DNA of 64,000 nucleotides. It comes from Heterostelium album PN500. Its lineage: Eukaryota; Evosea; Eumycetozoa; Acytosteliales; Acytosteliaceae. The DNA is taken from the NCBI RefSeq assembly GCF_000004825.1, contig NW_008805065.1, positions 1,984,001 through 2,048,000 on the forward strand, in the 5' to 3' direction. This document shows positions 12,795-24,360 of the stretch, piece after piece. Made by a program: the position numbers and the translations under genes. The stretch's first letter is position 1; the number at the start of each line of letters is the position of its first letter. Below the pieces are notes generated by a model, which saw only the letters and a list, made by a program, of their open reading frames with translations, searched no databases and was not told the DNA's origin.

Positions 12795-13265
12795 AAACAT
12801 AACAACAAACATATAGTAATTATTTAAAATCATAACAATAATACACTTTTTTTTTTTTCAACACTCCAAAGACATTTCACAAACAAACAATTTGTCATAT
12901 ACATGATGTTGTGCTGAAACAACTTTCCACAAACATTGATTGTCATTACCAAATCACTATGTCCTCTAATAACTTAACTTTGATTCTTTGTATTTACAAT
13001 AAAAATACAATTTATTTTTTTTTATAATTTTATAATAATCATATGATTATTTTTATTCCTAATTAAGAAAATCAATTAATTGCACACATGGCAGAAAGTA
13101 TAAATTTAATAAAAATAAAAAAAAATGGTCATTGTGTGTTAAGTTCACCCAACTAAAACCATCAAAAATTTTTAATCACTTGAAATGAAATTTAAATTAA
13201 ACTTTTAAAATTATCATTTTTTTAAATTACTTAGTAAGAAATAAAAGAATAATTATAACTTAACT
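12795..13265. other. AT-rich spacer
   Basis: No gene seen in this stretch of about 470 bases. It should contain the 3' end of the epimerase transcript and the promoter of the downstream peptidase gene. Confidence 0.5.
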
Positions 13266-15854
13266 ATGAGTAGTAATAGTAATAATAGTAATAGTTCATC
13301 AACGGATGGTGTTGATCCAACCTTTAGAAATGAAGCAGTTGCTTTGTTTAAGGAGTTGGTCTATAATATACCATCGGTGGATCAAGCTATTTTCTCGCAC
13401 AAATCAGATGATAACTATGTCAATGTTTCCATCGTTACGTCGGTCACCGACTTGCAAAACAAGAAGGATAAATACTACCTTCACAGTAGATCGCTCATCA
13501 ACAAGGACGAGTCGCATCCACACCACAACATTAGAAGCTCGCCATTCCCATGCGAGCTGGGAACACCGCTAATCTCTGTTTCACCGTCAGGCAAGACAAT
13601 GCTCACCATCAAGGAGGTCACACCCGACTCTGAGTATCTCTTTGAGTTCCTCGACCAAACGCATCTCACCAGAACAATCACCTCCAAGGAGATTCATAAA
13701 AAGATCTTTAGTGATGGTAAGTAACATTCAATGATGAACATTAATTAAATAGCAAATTATTTATTTATCTTTATTGATTCATGTATGTAGAATGGTTTGG
13801 AAGAATTTCATGGTCACCATGTGAAAAGTATATCGCTTTTATTGCAGAGAGAAAGGTGGAGACTACCAATTTCTACGATAAGGATCCAAAGGAAAAGATC
13901 GTTGGAGATTCATTCCTTTTCAAGAATGATTGGGGTGAAACCTATGTGTCTTATCAATCACCATCGATCTTTGTTATCGATATTCCAAATGAAACAGTCA
14001 TCCCCGTTCTTTGGCCATTGGCAGACAACATTACAGCTGGTCAAGTCACCTGGACTCAGGATGCCAACGGTCTAGTTTTCGTAGGTTGGAAAGTTGAAAC
14101 CAGAAGATATGGTATTAGAGCTTGTTTTAATAGATTGTAAGTTTATTTAGTTTTATATTTACATCAATATAAATATTAATATTACTTTTTGATAATTTAA
14201 AGGAGTTCAATTTATTATGTTGATTTCGGTGAGTTGATAAAACAAAGAAATGAAATGAAAATTAAACAGGCAACCGATAGTAAGTGTAATCCAAATAATG
14301 TTACTGTCCAAGCGGTTAATTTGTTGGCTGATTATATCGGTTGTTTCAGATCACCACGTTTCACTTTGGATGGCAAACAATTGATTTTCTTGGGTATGCC
14401 AGGTATTGTATTACCACACAACTCTTGCTCACAACTCCTCAGTATCCAATGGAAGCAAGGTGCCCCAATCAAAGGTGAATCCGACATCACTACACTCATC
14501 GGTGAGAAGAACTTCAAGGATGAATTCCCTGGAATCTACTGTCAGGGCCTGCCAACTAACCCATGGATCGATGCAAAGACATTGGTATTCCATGATCAAA
14601 TCCATTCTACCCAAGTAAGTTGTTAAAAAAATATTAATATATTATTATTATTATTAAAAGTTTATTTATTAATATCAACGAAATATATAACTTTTTAGAA
14701 AGCATTTCTCTTTAATATTGAAACAAAAGAATTGGAAACATTATCAGGACTTAAAGGAAACTGTACGATTTTCGATGTCGATACTATGAATCGCCAAGTT
14801 TTAATAGGTGAATCCACCCCATCATCACCAACTACAATTGTATGTTGAAATAATTATTATTATTTTTATTTTGTTTTGTTTATTTGAAATTATTAACTTT
14901 TTTTTTATCATTATTAATTATCTAAAGAATTTAGTTTACCTAAAGGATAAGAATTCACCTGCTAAATCTGAATTCTTTATTTACAAACCAATCTATGAAC
15001 CAAAGTTGACTGAAAAGATTACAAATATATTACGTACCATTCAATGGGATATCGAGGATGTCAAAGCACCGGAACCAATCATCGGCGGTATCGATAAGTT
15101 CCAAATTATCCATGTACAACCAAAGACCACGAATCCAACTCCTCTCATCCTTTTCCCACATGGTGGTCCTCATGTAGGATCGACTTGTGAGTTTTTGACA
15201 AGCGTCTGCTATCTCAATGCTCTTGGCTATGCCGTTACTATGATCAACTACCGTGGTTCCACTGGATTCGGTCGTGACTACAACGATGTCCTTCCAGGAC
15301 ACATCGGTACCATGGACGTTGCCGATTGCTTGGCCACGCTCGATCATCTCTTGACGACACGTGCTACCACTTTGGATCGTGAGAGATGCGCTGTCATGGG
15401 TGGAAGTCACGGAGGTTTCTTGGCTGCTCATCTCTGTGGACTCAAGACACCGCGTTTCAAGGCTGCTGTCATCAGAAACCCGGTCATCGATATCTCCACA
15501 CTCTCAACTCTCTCTGATATTCCCGATTGGAGTTTCTGTGAGGCCGGTGTCAAGTTGGAGAAGGGTGCCAAGGTGTACCCAGTGGTTCCAACCACTGAGG
15601 AGCTCATAAAGATGAGAGAATGCTCACCCATTTCACATCTAGATAACATGAACGTTCCAATTCTCTTGGGTCTCGGTGAGAACGATCTCAGATGTCCACC
15701 ATCGCAAGGTATGATGCTCTACAATGCACTCCAACAAAAAGGTGTTCCGACCAAGTGTCTCTACTATCCAAAGACAGGACATGGATTGGCTTCAGTAGAT
15801 GCTAAATCAGATCAATGGATACATTATGCTTGTTGGTTGAAGCAATATTGTTAA
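13266..15854 (+). CDS. apeh: Acylaminoacyl-peptidase (prolyl oligopeptidase family S9C)
   Basis: Removes N-acylated amino acids from blocked peptides; cytosolic. Five exons join in frame: 13266-13716, 13791-14136, 14203-14614, 14699-14839 and 14928-15854, giving 758 residues, close to the ~730 of animal enzymes. The N-terminal part after a short Ser/Asn run is beta-propeller sequence (for example SPSGKTMLTIKEV and ISWSPCEKYIAFIAE). The C-terminal alpha/beta-hydrolase domain carries the oxyanion region FPHGGPH, nucleophile Ser610 in GGSHGGF, Asp703 in GENDLRCP and His735 in KTGHGL. The fourth intron contains a Phe/Ile-rich open frame that is read-through, not an alternative start. Confidence 0.93.
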
Positions 15855-16114
15855 AAACAAACCAAAAAAAAAAAAATTATTGTTGCTTGTTTCCATGTGG
15901 AAAAAACAAAAAAAAAAGAGTTTGTTTGTGTGAAAATCCCCTTTTTTTTTTAGGGAAAATTTACAGAACTGGTATAAACAACAACAATAAAGTGTTAACA
16001 ACTACTATTTTTTAAATTAAATTAGAAACCATAAGTTTATTATCACTAAATAAAAGATTGATATAAATAGAATAAGATGTTGGTTATTGGTGGGCACAAC
16101 CAATCCGCTTACTT
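15855..16114. other. Spacer with small hairpin upstream of the tRNA-like sequence
   Basis: AT-rich 3' region of the peptidase gene. Just before the tRNA halves, at about 16087-16105, there is an inverted repeat ATTGGT/ACCAAT around a 7-base loop. It does not fit as the D-arm of a normally ordered tRNA because about ten bases separate it from the anticodon arm. Confidence 0.45.
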
Positions 16115-16207
16115 ATGATATACAAGAATCATTTGTCTTCGGACATTGCAGGTTCGATTCCTGCTTTTCTCAACCCGAGAAAATGGGCGAATGGTCAAGC
16201 CGATGAA
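16115..16207 (+). tRNA. Permuted tRNA-Leu(CAA)-like gene: 3' half upstream of 5' half
   Basis: Seen directly: 16123-16172 reads as the 3' half of a class II tRNA. It has CAA then GA, anticodon-stem strand ATCAT (16128-16132), variable arm TGTC-TTCG-GACA (16134-16145), a perfect T-arm GCAGG-TTCGATT-CCTGC (16148-16164; B box GGTTCGATTCC), acceptor strand TTTTCTC (16165-16171) and A73, the discriminator of leucine tRNAs. Four bases later, 16177-16207 reads as a 5' half: acceptor GAGAAAA, T8, a D-arm with A14, GG(18-19), A21 and GGC/GCC pairs, then ATGA, which pairs with TCAT of the other half. The two acceptor strands pair 7 of 7. No matching 5' half lies upstream and no good 3' half downstream. 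Doubts: U33 and the exact junction cannot be placed, and base pair 31-39 is A-A. A decayed tandem duplication is the main alternative. Confidence 0.6.
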
Positions 16208-16831
16208 AAAATATCCTGCGTAGATGGTGCAATCCCACTTTTTTAAAATATTGATAGAGCTCATCCTAACTATAACCTGTGGAATTGGAAACTATCTTCA
16301 ACAATGTAAGAAAGTTCGAGTTGATTTACAAACCAAGTAAGCCATTCCAAATTCAACATTGTAAATCATTAATAGGATTGAGAAACAAAAAATTTTAAAA
16401 AAAGAAGGTCAGAATAAGTTAAAGTAAATGTTGATGAATTTCAACAAAACCTTCTTTTTAAATATGATGAGAATTTAGTTTTATTATTTAGAAATTTTGA
16501 TTAGAGGGAAATACTTGTTTATAATTAAAAAACAATTTCTGGAATCTTTCACAATTTCCAATTCTATTCTTTTACTTTTGCTTTGTGAATAATTTATTAC
16601 TAATGTAAATGACAACATTTTCTTTCATTTTATAGTTTTTGACAATTTAAATATAATACCACATAATGATGGCCAAACTGAGGATCAGATAAACAAAATA
16701 AAAATTAACAAATTTTTCTTTCTAAATAAACTTATATTAATTGTCAAACAACTAAAAATTAAATGTTTAAGACAGGTGCTTTTGATTTAATTAAAGATAT
16801 ATATATTTACATTATTTTTATTATATTGTTA
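16208..16831. other. Spacer after the tRNA-like sequence
   Basis: No gene supported. A weak T-arm-like string (GGTGCAATCCCAC followed by a T run) at about 16226-16242 could be a decayed tRNA 3' part or a coincidence. The T run could act as an RNA polymerase III terminator. Confidence 0.4.
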
Positions 16832-17945
16832 TTAAACTGAAAATAGACCAGCATCTTGTCTAAAGAATTCTCTTAATGTTGGAGTCATTGTTTTTGGTAA
16901 TCTCTTATAGAAATTCCAACAGAAATATGTAAAGTATCCCTCCATGAAAACGATAACAAACGATAGGAATATTCCAAATCCGTTCAATGTCTTTATATTT
17001 GCAAATAAATATGATAGTCTAAAGATGATATCTACAACTAGATAAGCATTAAACTATATTATAATTGGAAATAAAACAAAATAAAATAGATTAGTTGATT
17101 ATAACAAATAGAAGTCTCTTTGACAAAAAAAATATATATTAGTGTCATACCATTAAAAACATTCTACCCTTAAAATAATGAGCTGAATAGAAACCAAGTG
17201 GATTCATAACCAATCCAAGACTGAAAATTAACCACCATGCCTGAACAAAGTATGTCATAATAGAGAAAAACTAGATAATAACAAAAATTATTAGGTTGAG
17301 TTTTAATCTATTTTACATAAAATAATGAGTGTGTGTTTGAAAACTTACCATTATAAACATGGAAATTGCTTTTATAATGGTGGCTGTTCTCTTTAGTGAG
17401 ATGTAACGATGATGATCTTCAGAGTGTGTAACAATCTCTGGTAGATCGAAAGTGGAATCATAACTGGGATCAAAGAGTGATTCGTTCTGTTGTTGATGTG
17501 AATTCTCTCTGTTGTACTCCGATTGTAACTCTGCTGCGTAGTCTTCATCGTTGAATGTCGGTGTATACTTATTGTAACTACTGCTATTGTTGCTGTTGTT
17601 GTTATTCGTTGTTGTCGTTGTTGTTGTTGGAAATGGTGAATTTCCATTGCCCTGTTGAACATTCGATGGTAAGACATGATTGGAATTGGCACTTGCCTGT
17701 TGTGACAGGTGTTGATTTACATTTGACAATCGTTTTGCAAAATCATTACTATCTTCATCATTATCTTGATTTATATTACTCTTGTTGATGTTGTTGTTGT
17801 TATTGTTATTTTTGTTGGAGGAGTATTGAGGTGATGCTAAAGATGGTGGAAGTGCTGGCTTTGGTGACTTGTTGTTGCTATCCAACAGATTGAAATCATC
17901 ATCCTTATTATCATTTGTATCAAAATCGAAATTATTACTTAACAT
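16832..17945 (-). CDS. Small multi-pass membrane protein with low-complexity N-terminus
   Basis: Not recognised. Three exons on the minus strand, 17945-17349, 17270-17151 and 17053-16832, all phase 0, giving 312 residues. Residues 1 to about 185 are hydrophilic, with Asn, Gln, Thr and Ser runs and several acidic patches (FDFDTNDNKDDDFNLL), so this part is probably cytosolic. After a basic stretch (RYISLKRTATIIKAISMFI) come about four hydrophobic segments: near the end of exon 1, in exon 2 (AWWLIFSLGLVMNPLGFY) and two in exon 3 (FNAYLVVDIIFRLSYLF and GIFLSFVIVFMEGYFTYF). The cytosolic tail ends in REFFRQDAGLFSV. The exon joins are supported by frame and by the continuity of membrane segments. 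Confidence 0.75.
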
Positions 17946-18549
17946 TTTTATTTTATTTTATTTTATTTTATTTTATTTTACTAAAAGCAATAAAAAGCAA
18001 AATATACAAATATAAAAATAATATGTATCTTATATCTTATCTGATGTTTACTATTTGTTTTTAATATTATATTTTGTTTGTTTCCTTAATTAATCAAATT
18101 AAATTAAATTAAAATAATTAAAATTAAACCAAAATAAATTAAACAAATAAACAATAAATAGAAAACAAACAACAACAAAAAAAAAAGTCTGGTTTATTTT
18201 ATATTTGTTTTTTTTTTTGTTTTTTCTTTTATCCCAAGGATAGAATGAATGCGATGGTGATGTCTGCTGTTGTTGTTGTTGTGCTATGTATTTTATATAT
18301 TCTCTTTGCAATACACATGTTGATAAACACCAATAAAGTTCAACACACATATTTTTTATTAATGAATGAATACACTTTTTTTTTTTTTTTTTTTTAATTA
18401 TTACCCCCATTTAATTAGTGAATTAGCAAACACATATATATTCTACAAATTTCCTGGTTATTTAAAAACAAATAATAATATTAAATAAGTTCGATTCAAT
18501 CCAATTTAGTCTAAAATATTATTACTTTTATCATTTATTATTATTATTA
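17946..18549. other. AT-rich spacer
   Basis: Upstream of the membrane-protein gene is a tandem TTTTA repeat (about 17946-17980) followed by A/T-rich sequence. A Lys/Phe-rich open frame on the minus strand at 18099-18410 is low-complexity noise. Confidence 0.5.
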
Positions 18550-19151
18550 TTATTTCCACTGTGGATGCCTTGAACGACCTAAAACATTTAAATATCCAAG
18601 CAAACCTCCAATTGTACCTCCAATTGCCGATTTAGCAAATCCACCTAAAAAAAAGAAGTATTATAATTGATTGATTGATTGATTGATATGTTAGTGATAT
18701 ATGATCAAGCTGATATCAGCAATTGAGATATCTATTCTATTCTATTCAGTCTTCTCTTACCAGGAGCTTTATAAACGGAACCTACAGCTGCACCAGCAGC
18801 CACCGAACAGAAAACACTGTCCTCATCGTAACCAGTCGATTTAGAGAGTAACAGTTTGACGACACCGTATGAGAGTACTACAGAGGCTGCGGTGTTTGCG
18901 CAGGTAGCAGCACTCTTTCCTGTATAATTCAGCATTACGTTCAATCTTGGTTTGAAACCTGTGTATTGAGTGGCACTCTGTGAACCTTGAAGCACACCAG
19001 CGGTGGTACCAACGAAAACACCACCCAAATATGCAATACCTGTATTCTGAATGAAAGCGTAGTTTCCTTCGGCTTCGTTCAACGCTGAAAACTCTACACC
19101 CTTTGGTGCTTCTGTTCCCATATATTCTTCATTTACAAATTCTCCTGACAT
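18550..19151 (-). CDS. Tim17/22/23-family protein, probably Tim23 of the mitochondrial inner membrane
   Basis: Two exons, 19151-18761 and 18644-18550, give 161 residues. The family (PRAT domain) forms channels in mitochondrial and plastid membranes. After an acidic N-terminus there are four Gly/Ala-rich hydrophobic segments: YLGGVFVGTTAGVLQG, the NTAASVVLSYGVVKLLL segment after a Tim23-like PRLNVMLNYTG motif, SVFCSVAAGAAVGSVY and AIGGTIGGLLGYLNVL. The PRLNVMLN...SY pattern is closest to Tim23, the pore subunit that imports presequence proteins, but a complex I B14.7-like or Tim17 relationship is not excluded by eye. The second exon is needed to complete the fourth helix; without it the frame runs into the intron. 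Confidence 0.8.
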
Positions 19152-20011
19152 TCTCTCTATATATATATCTATTTATTTCTATTTTTATTATTAAATTGAC
19201 TATACTATAGATAGTCGAATTGTATTTACTTTAAATTATTAATTATTAATTAATAATTTAATTAGATTTATAGATATATTAATAAATAAACAAAGAAAAC
19301 TGATGTATCTAAGCTAATTTGGTAGTTGTCGATTGTTTGGTCATTAAATTTTTTTATTTTTTTATTTTTTATTTTTTAAAAACAAAAAATTTTGAACCGA
19401 GTCGAGTCGTAACAATTATCTGTGTTGAATTTGATTGATGTATTAATTATGATAGATTGATAACTGACTTAAAATACAATTATTCTACAATAAATAAATA
19501 TTTTAAATTTGTATTGTTTGATCTTACTTTAAAGTATATTTGTTTGATTGTTTACTTTTCGATACTTCGTTCATTTGATTGATAAACTTCTTTATCCTTT
19601 ATTTTTTCACAAACAAAAACCAAATCTGGTCGATATAAATTAAACTAGATCAAGTTTATCATTTTCTTTGATATGTTTTAATTATAAATACAATTGGTTA
19701 AATTAACTAAATAAAATTTAGTTGATTTGAACCAAACTTTTAATAACATACGTTTGTAGATTGTATTAGCTATAATAAATAAACTATCTGTAATATTTGG
19801 CACTATAAAAGAGTGAATTTCTAAGTGTTTGTTTTTCGCTCAATAGAAAAAAAAAAAAAAAAAGTGAAACATGATAAAAATGATCATAGATTTTGTTAGT
19901 AATTATGATGTTTTTGATTATCATTATTTGATCAAATAAGTGTAGTGTTGTTCGCCACATATTGTTGTTTTTTTTTTTTGTTTCCATATGACAATTTATT
20001 ATTTTAGTTGT
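19152..20011. other. AT-rich spacer
   Basis: About 860 bases between two minus-strand genes, with no supported gene on either strand. It contains the Tim23-like gene's promoter and the 3' region of the uL23 gene. Confidence 0.5.
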
Positions 20012-20772
20012 TTAGATCAATCCAATCTTGTTGGCAACGTCAGCAGCGTCGTGAGATGGATCCAACTTGACGAAAGCCTTCTTCTCTCCCAATGGGGTGA
20101 TCATAGTGTTAACACGAGCAACTTCAACGTCGTACATCTTCTTAACAGCTTGAGCAATTTGGTATTTGTTTGAGAACATATCAACCATGAAAGTGATGGT
20201 GTTGTTGGACTCGATCTTCTTGGTGGCTGACTCAGTGGTGAGTGGTGCCTTCAAGACTCTGAATTGATCCATCTTGGAGACTCTCTTGACAGAGGATCTT
20301 GGGTAAGATGGGTTCTTCTCTTGTTGGAAGACATGTGGACGTCTGTGTATAATTATATGAATATCACCAATGTTAACTAAACCTGTTTTCACACACACTT
20401 TTTCCATCAAACTCTACTAATCATCATTTTACATACCTGAAGATAACCTTGGTTCTGACCTTACGGGTGGTCTTCTTGAAGGTACCCTTCTTGACAGCGG
20501 CGGCAGCAGAGGAAGCCTTTTCCTTCTTAGCTGCGGCTGGTGCGTTGATAACAGCCTTCTTAGCAGTCTTTGAGACAGTGAGATCCTGCTTTGGAGTGTT
20601 GGATTTGACGGCTAAATGATGTAGATAGTGAAAGAGAATGGTTAATCTTTAGTTCCTGTATATTCATTTCATTCATATCTGTGATTCTAGAAGAGAGTAG
20701 AGAGAGTGGATGTAGCTCGATAGATGATAGATAGAAGATAATAATAAAGAGATATATACCCTTCTTTGTCAT
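20012..20772 (-). CDS. rpl23a: Large-subunit ribosomal protein uL23 (L23a)
   Basis: Component of the 60S subunit at the peptide exit tunnel, where it contacts signal recognition particle and chaperones. Three exons on the minus strand: 20772-20760 (only four codons plus one base), 20611-20437 and 20342-20012, giving 172 residues. The protein starts MTKKAVKSNTPKQDL, has the Lys/Ala-rich eukaryotic extension (AAAVKKGTFKKTTRKVRTK), then FRRPHVFQQEKNPSYPR and the conserved core (APLTTESATKKIESNNTITF and DVEVARVNTMITPLGEKKA). A very short first exon carrying the start codon is common in ribosomal protein genes. Codon use is strongly biased to C-ending codons, as expected of a highly expressed gene. 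Confidence 0.95.
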
Positions 20773-21127
20773 TTTGGAGAGTCTAGGAGCGAAGGATGAT
20801 TACTAAGAGAAAAAAACAAGTCGCTGGGAAGTTACTAACGATATAGTAAGTGGGTCGGTCACAGAAGGTCGAGTGAGTGGAAGCAGTGTGTGGGATTGCA
20901 CGAGAGAGTCACCCAACCAGAAGCTCATTGAAAAATTAAAATGAAAAAATTCGGTAAAAATCAAATTTTGTTTTTCAAACGAACTTCCTTTCATAGCCTT
21001 TTTTTAACAAACACAACACTAATAATAAAAAAAATAAAAATAAAAAAAACGAACGAATAGTTAATTTGTTTGATCAATCAATTATTATTTTTTTAGTAAT
21101 ATTACATATTTATTATAAAAAGAAAAG
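20773..21127. promoter_or_regulatory. Divergent promoter, uL23 / G-patch gene
   Basis: The 355-bp gap separates two divergent genes for ribosome-related products (uL23 and a GPATCH4-like nucleolar protein). The half near uL23 is less AT-rich than most spacers here and is probably its transcribed leader. A shared promoter is inference. Confidence 0.5.
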
Positions 21128-21561
21128 ATGACATCATTAGCGAAATATGAAGAATGGATGTCAAAGACTGGTTGGAAGAAAGGCAGTGGTCTTGGAAAGA
21201 ACGAAGATGGTGATACTAACTTTATTGAAGTAAATAAAAAGAATAATAATGTTGGTGTAAGTATAGTTTTGGATATGAATATTTGTATAGATATTAATAT
21301 TATTATCTAGATTGGTGCAACTAAATTCAAGTGGGATGAGCTTTGGTGGGACAACGTCTATACCAACACATCTAAAAAGATAGGTGAAACAGAAGAGAGT
21401 ATCGATAACAGTTTATTTGAGACCGGTTATTCAAATAGATCAAAAGAGAGAAAAGCAGAGCTAGAAAAAGAAAGAAAAGCTTATGAAAATGATAGTAGTG
21501 AAGAAGATGATGAAGATAATGATAATGATAGTGATGATAGTGAAGATGATAGTAGTAGTAA

Positions 21562-21611
<50 letters not shown>

Positions 21612-22333
21612 GTGGTAGAGCTGGACTTGGTAGTGGAAATAGCAATAGTAATAGTAGTAGCAAGTCAAAAGTTTATCATGGTCAATTTAAGAAATCAAAG
21701 GTACAAACTTTTGATGTTGCAGACGATGAGGAGGAAGAGCTGAAGAAACAAGCGGATCTACAGAAGAAAATGAAAGATGAAGATAAGAAGAAATCTGTTA
21801 ATATCAATGGAAAGGTATCTGATATGACAAGCGAGACATTCGAAGCATGCAAAGGCAGAGTTTTAAGAAAGTACGTTCCACTTGGAAAGTTGGCTAGACT
21901 TCAAGAACAAGAGAAGAATTTCAACAATAACAACAGTAACAACAACAATAGTACCAATAATAACACTACCACTACCACTACCACTACTATAGTTTTAAGT
22001 AAATCAGAGAAGTTACAACAAATACTTAATATTACAGAATCATCAAGTTCACAAGTTAAATCAACATATATTGCTGTTGTTGTTGATGAGAAAAAAGAGA
22101 ACAGTAAAGACAAGAAAGATAAAAAAGAAAAGAAAGATAAAGATAATAAAAAGAGAGAGTTAGATCAACAAGACAGTAGTAGTGGTAATAGTGATAAGCA
22201 AGTTGTTAAGAAATCAAAGACATCCACATCAACAAGCTCATCATCATCATCAGAAAAAAGTTTAAAAAAAGAAAAAAAGAAAGAAAAGAAAGAGAAAAAG
22301 AAGAAGGAAAAGAAGGAAAAGAAAGATAAATAA
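21128..22333 (+). CDS. G-patch protein, GPATCH4-like
   Basis: Two exons, 21128-21256 and 21311-22333, give 383 residues. The N-terminus is a G-patch (YEEWMSKTGWKKGSGLGKNEDG...NVGIGATK, residues about 8-55), the motif that binds and activates DEAH-box RNA helicases. It is followed by WDELWWDNVYTNTSKKI, which resembles the segment after the G-patch in GPATCH4, a nucleolar activator of the helicase DHX15. The rest is acidic, Asn- and Thr-run-rich sequence with a short conserved patch (GRVLRKYVPLGKLARLQEQE), and the C-terminus is a Lys/Glu tail typical of nucleolar proteins. PinX1 is the main alternative; the WWDNVY segment favours GPATCH4. Confidence 0.8.
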
Positions 22334-22518
22334 ATAGTGATAATAGTAATAATATCAATTGTAATAAAGTAAAAAATTTAAATTATTTCCAAAATACATG
22401 TTGCCTTTTTTTTTTTTTATACAATATACCGATTGATTTTGATTTATTAAAGTTGTAAAAGTAACTGTTTTGAGCAAGCTATTATTATCAATATTAATAT
22501 TAAATTATTACTTATAGT

Positions 22519-23848
22519 TTATTTAAATTTCTGTTGAATTAATGCACCTAATAGACCTGCATCTTTTAAGGATTGTGATGGGTTGATTGGTATTGGTTTC
22601 ATTGGGAATCCAGAGAGTAAATCGAATGGTCTTGTATTGTTATTGATAGCATTGATATAGTTGATCAATTGTTGAAGTGTATGTGTTTCATTGAAAGTCG
22701 CTTGTTGTCTCGATCCATCTGCCATACGTATTTGTATTACTGTAGTTGGTTGTGATCTATCTATTTCAACTGTTGGTGCTGTAGTAGTGGTGGTGGCAGT
22801 TGTTGTTGTTGGTCTGCTTGAAGAAGAAGAAGAAGTCGAGCTAGTTGTTGTTGTTGTTGATGTTGAAGATGGTGTCGATCCTAATGCTTGTCCACTGCCA
22901 GAGAATGCAACGTATCTGGGTTTGGCAGGCTCGACGTAATCCTTTTGACGGTTGTCCAACAAGACGATCGAGAGTCCGCCGGGTGGCGCATTCGCTTCGA
23001 GTTCACGTGGGATCACTCCACGCTGGATGTCCATGAGGAACTCACGGTTCTCTGGTCGGTCGAATCCTCGGAGTGGACCATCGTCAATGGTGAATCCCTG
23101 CTGCCAGAATGTGATTTTCACCTCAACGGTTTGGTCGTCAGGGTTCTTGGCGGGCGGCTTCGACTGGACGGTCTGACCAGCCTGTGTGTTACCGAGCATG
23201 TATCCGACGCTATCGAATGACTCTGGCTTGTTGGGTTTGCGTTCGGCTGCCGGTTTGGCGCCTTGCTTCTTGGCGCTATCAAATACATCGTCAACGACAC
23301 CCTTGTCACCGGACTTCTTTGGTTTCGGACCGGATTGAACCATCAGACCCGACTTTTCACCACCGGTAAAGTAGTTCTGTGTCTTATCGTCTTCGTCGTC
23401 ATCGTCGTGGTCACTGTGATCATCGCTATTGAAATCCGAGAGAGTTCTAACACCTCCTCTTGCTGGTGCACCAGATGTTTTCTTTGTTGATCCAGATGAT
23501 GATGATGGTGGTGGTTGATTTGCCATTACACCTCTTGGTCTAAATGGTTCATCATCCTCTTCTTCCTCCTCTTCGATATAAGGTTGTCTTGATTGTTGTT
23601 GTGGTTGTGACACTCCACCACTTCCTCCACCTTCTGGTTGATCTTCAAAATATGAAAGTGTTGCACTCTTTAAAAATAAAATGAAATTATAGTTAGAATA
23701 TAGAATATATATTTGTTGTTTGTATTATTTAATTATTAATATTTACATCTAAATTCCAATCATGACTCTCAAGATAGAATTGACAAACATGATCATCTGC
23801 ATTTGTAATCGATTTAAATTGACTTTTTAATTGTTCTTTATCTGCCAT
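22519..23848 (-). CDS. nsfl1c: p97/Cdc48 cofactor p47 (Shp1/NSFL1C family)
   Basis: Adaptor that brings ubiquitinated or membrane-fusion substrates to the AAA ATPase p97/Cdc48. Two exons, 23848-23747 and 23667-22519, give 416 residues. Domain order is diagnostic: a UBA-like N-terminus (about 1-45, ...CQFYLESHDWNLDSATLSYFED), an acidic and proline-rich linker, a SEP domain (about 215-282, VEVKITFWQQGFTIDDGPLR...RGVIPREL), a Thr/Ser-rich linker and a UBX domain (about 337-416) ending in LLGALIQQKFK. The UBX loop FDLLSGFPMKPI contains the FP turn that inserts into p97. Translation from within exon 2 would lose the UBA; the upstream exon restores it with a clean splice. Confidence 0.93.
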
Positions 23849-24360
23849 ATTTCTATAAATATATGAGTATTAAAATATTATAATATTAAAACAAATAAAA
23901 TTAAAAAAAGATAGATGTTTATTTTAATAAAAATATAAATTAAAAATGATGAACTTAATTATTTACAAATTTTTTTTTTTGAGAATCAAATTAAATTAAA
24001 AAACAAACAATTTTTTTGTGATTCACAACATTAAAAAAACTTGGTATAAATTTCAATGAATTTTCAAAAAACAAAGATAAATAATAAAAAAAAAAAAATA
24101 AATATTAATGATCTTAATCAAATAAAAATAACTTATTTTCTATATTTTTTGATAGTTATGTTTTATAGTTTAATTGTTAACTAGTTTCTTTTATGAATAA
24201 GTTTGGATAGCTTAACTTTTTAAAAAAAAAAATAAAGTAAAAATGACTTTAAACACTTTTTAGATGAATTTCATTTTTTTTAAATTGATTGTCCTTGTCA
24301 AACAAATGTTATGATCATAATATAGATATTTATTTATAAATAGATAAACAATAATAAATC
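23849..24360. promoter_or_regulatory. Divergent promoter region
   Basis: About 510 bp of AT-rich sequence between divergent genes (p47 and the Integrator-like gene). No gene or repeat is visible beyond A and T runs. Confidence 0.5.

Noticed and set aside
16115-16172. Normally ordered tRNA ending at 16172
   Set aside because: A class II tRNA with its 3' end here would begin near 16089, where GGTGGGC cannot pair with TTTTCTC and no D-arm with GG in the loop is present at the right distance.
16177-16245. Normally ordered tRNA starting at 16177
   Set aside because: The downstream T-arm-like string pairs poorly, there is no variable arm, and the acceptor strand TTTTTT does not match GAGAAAA properly; the length is also too short for the class II D-arm.
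18099-18410. Possible small minus-strand gene
   Set aside because: Lys/Phe/Asn-rich reading of an AT-rich spacer with homopolymer runs; no domain, no splice-supported extension.
21481-21668. Tyr- or Leu-run frames on the minus strand
   Set aside because: They arise from the AAT/GAT repeats that encode Asn and Asp runs in the G-patch protein.
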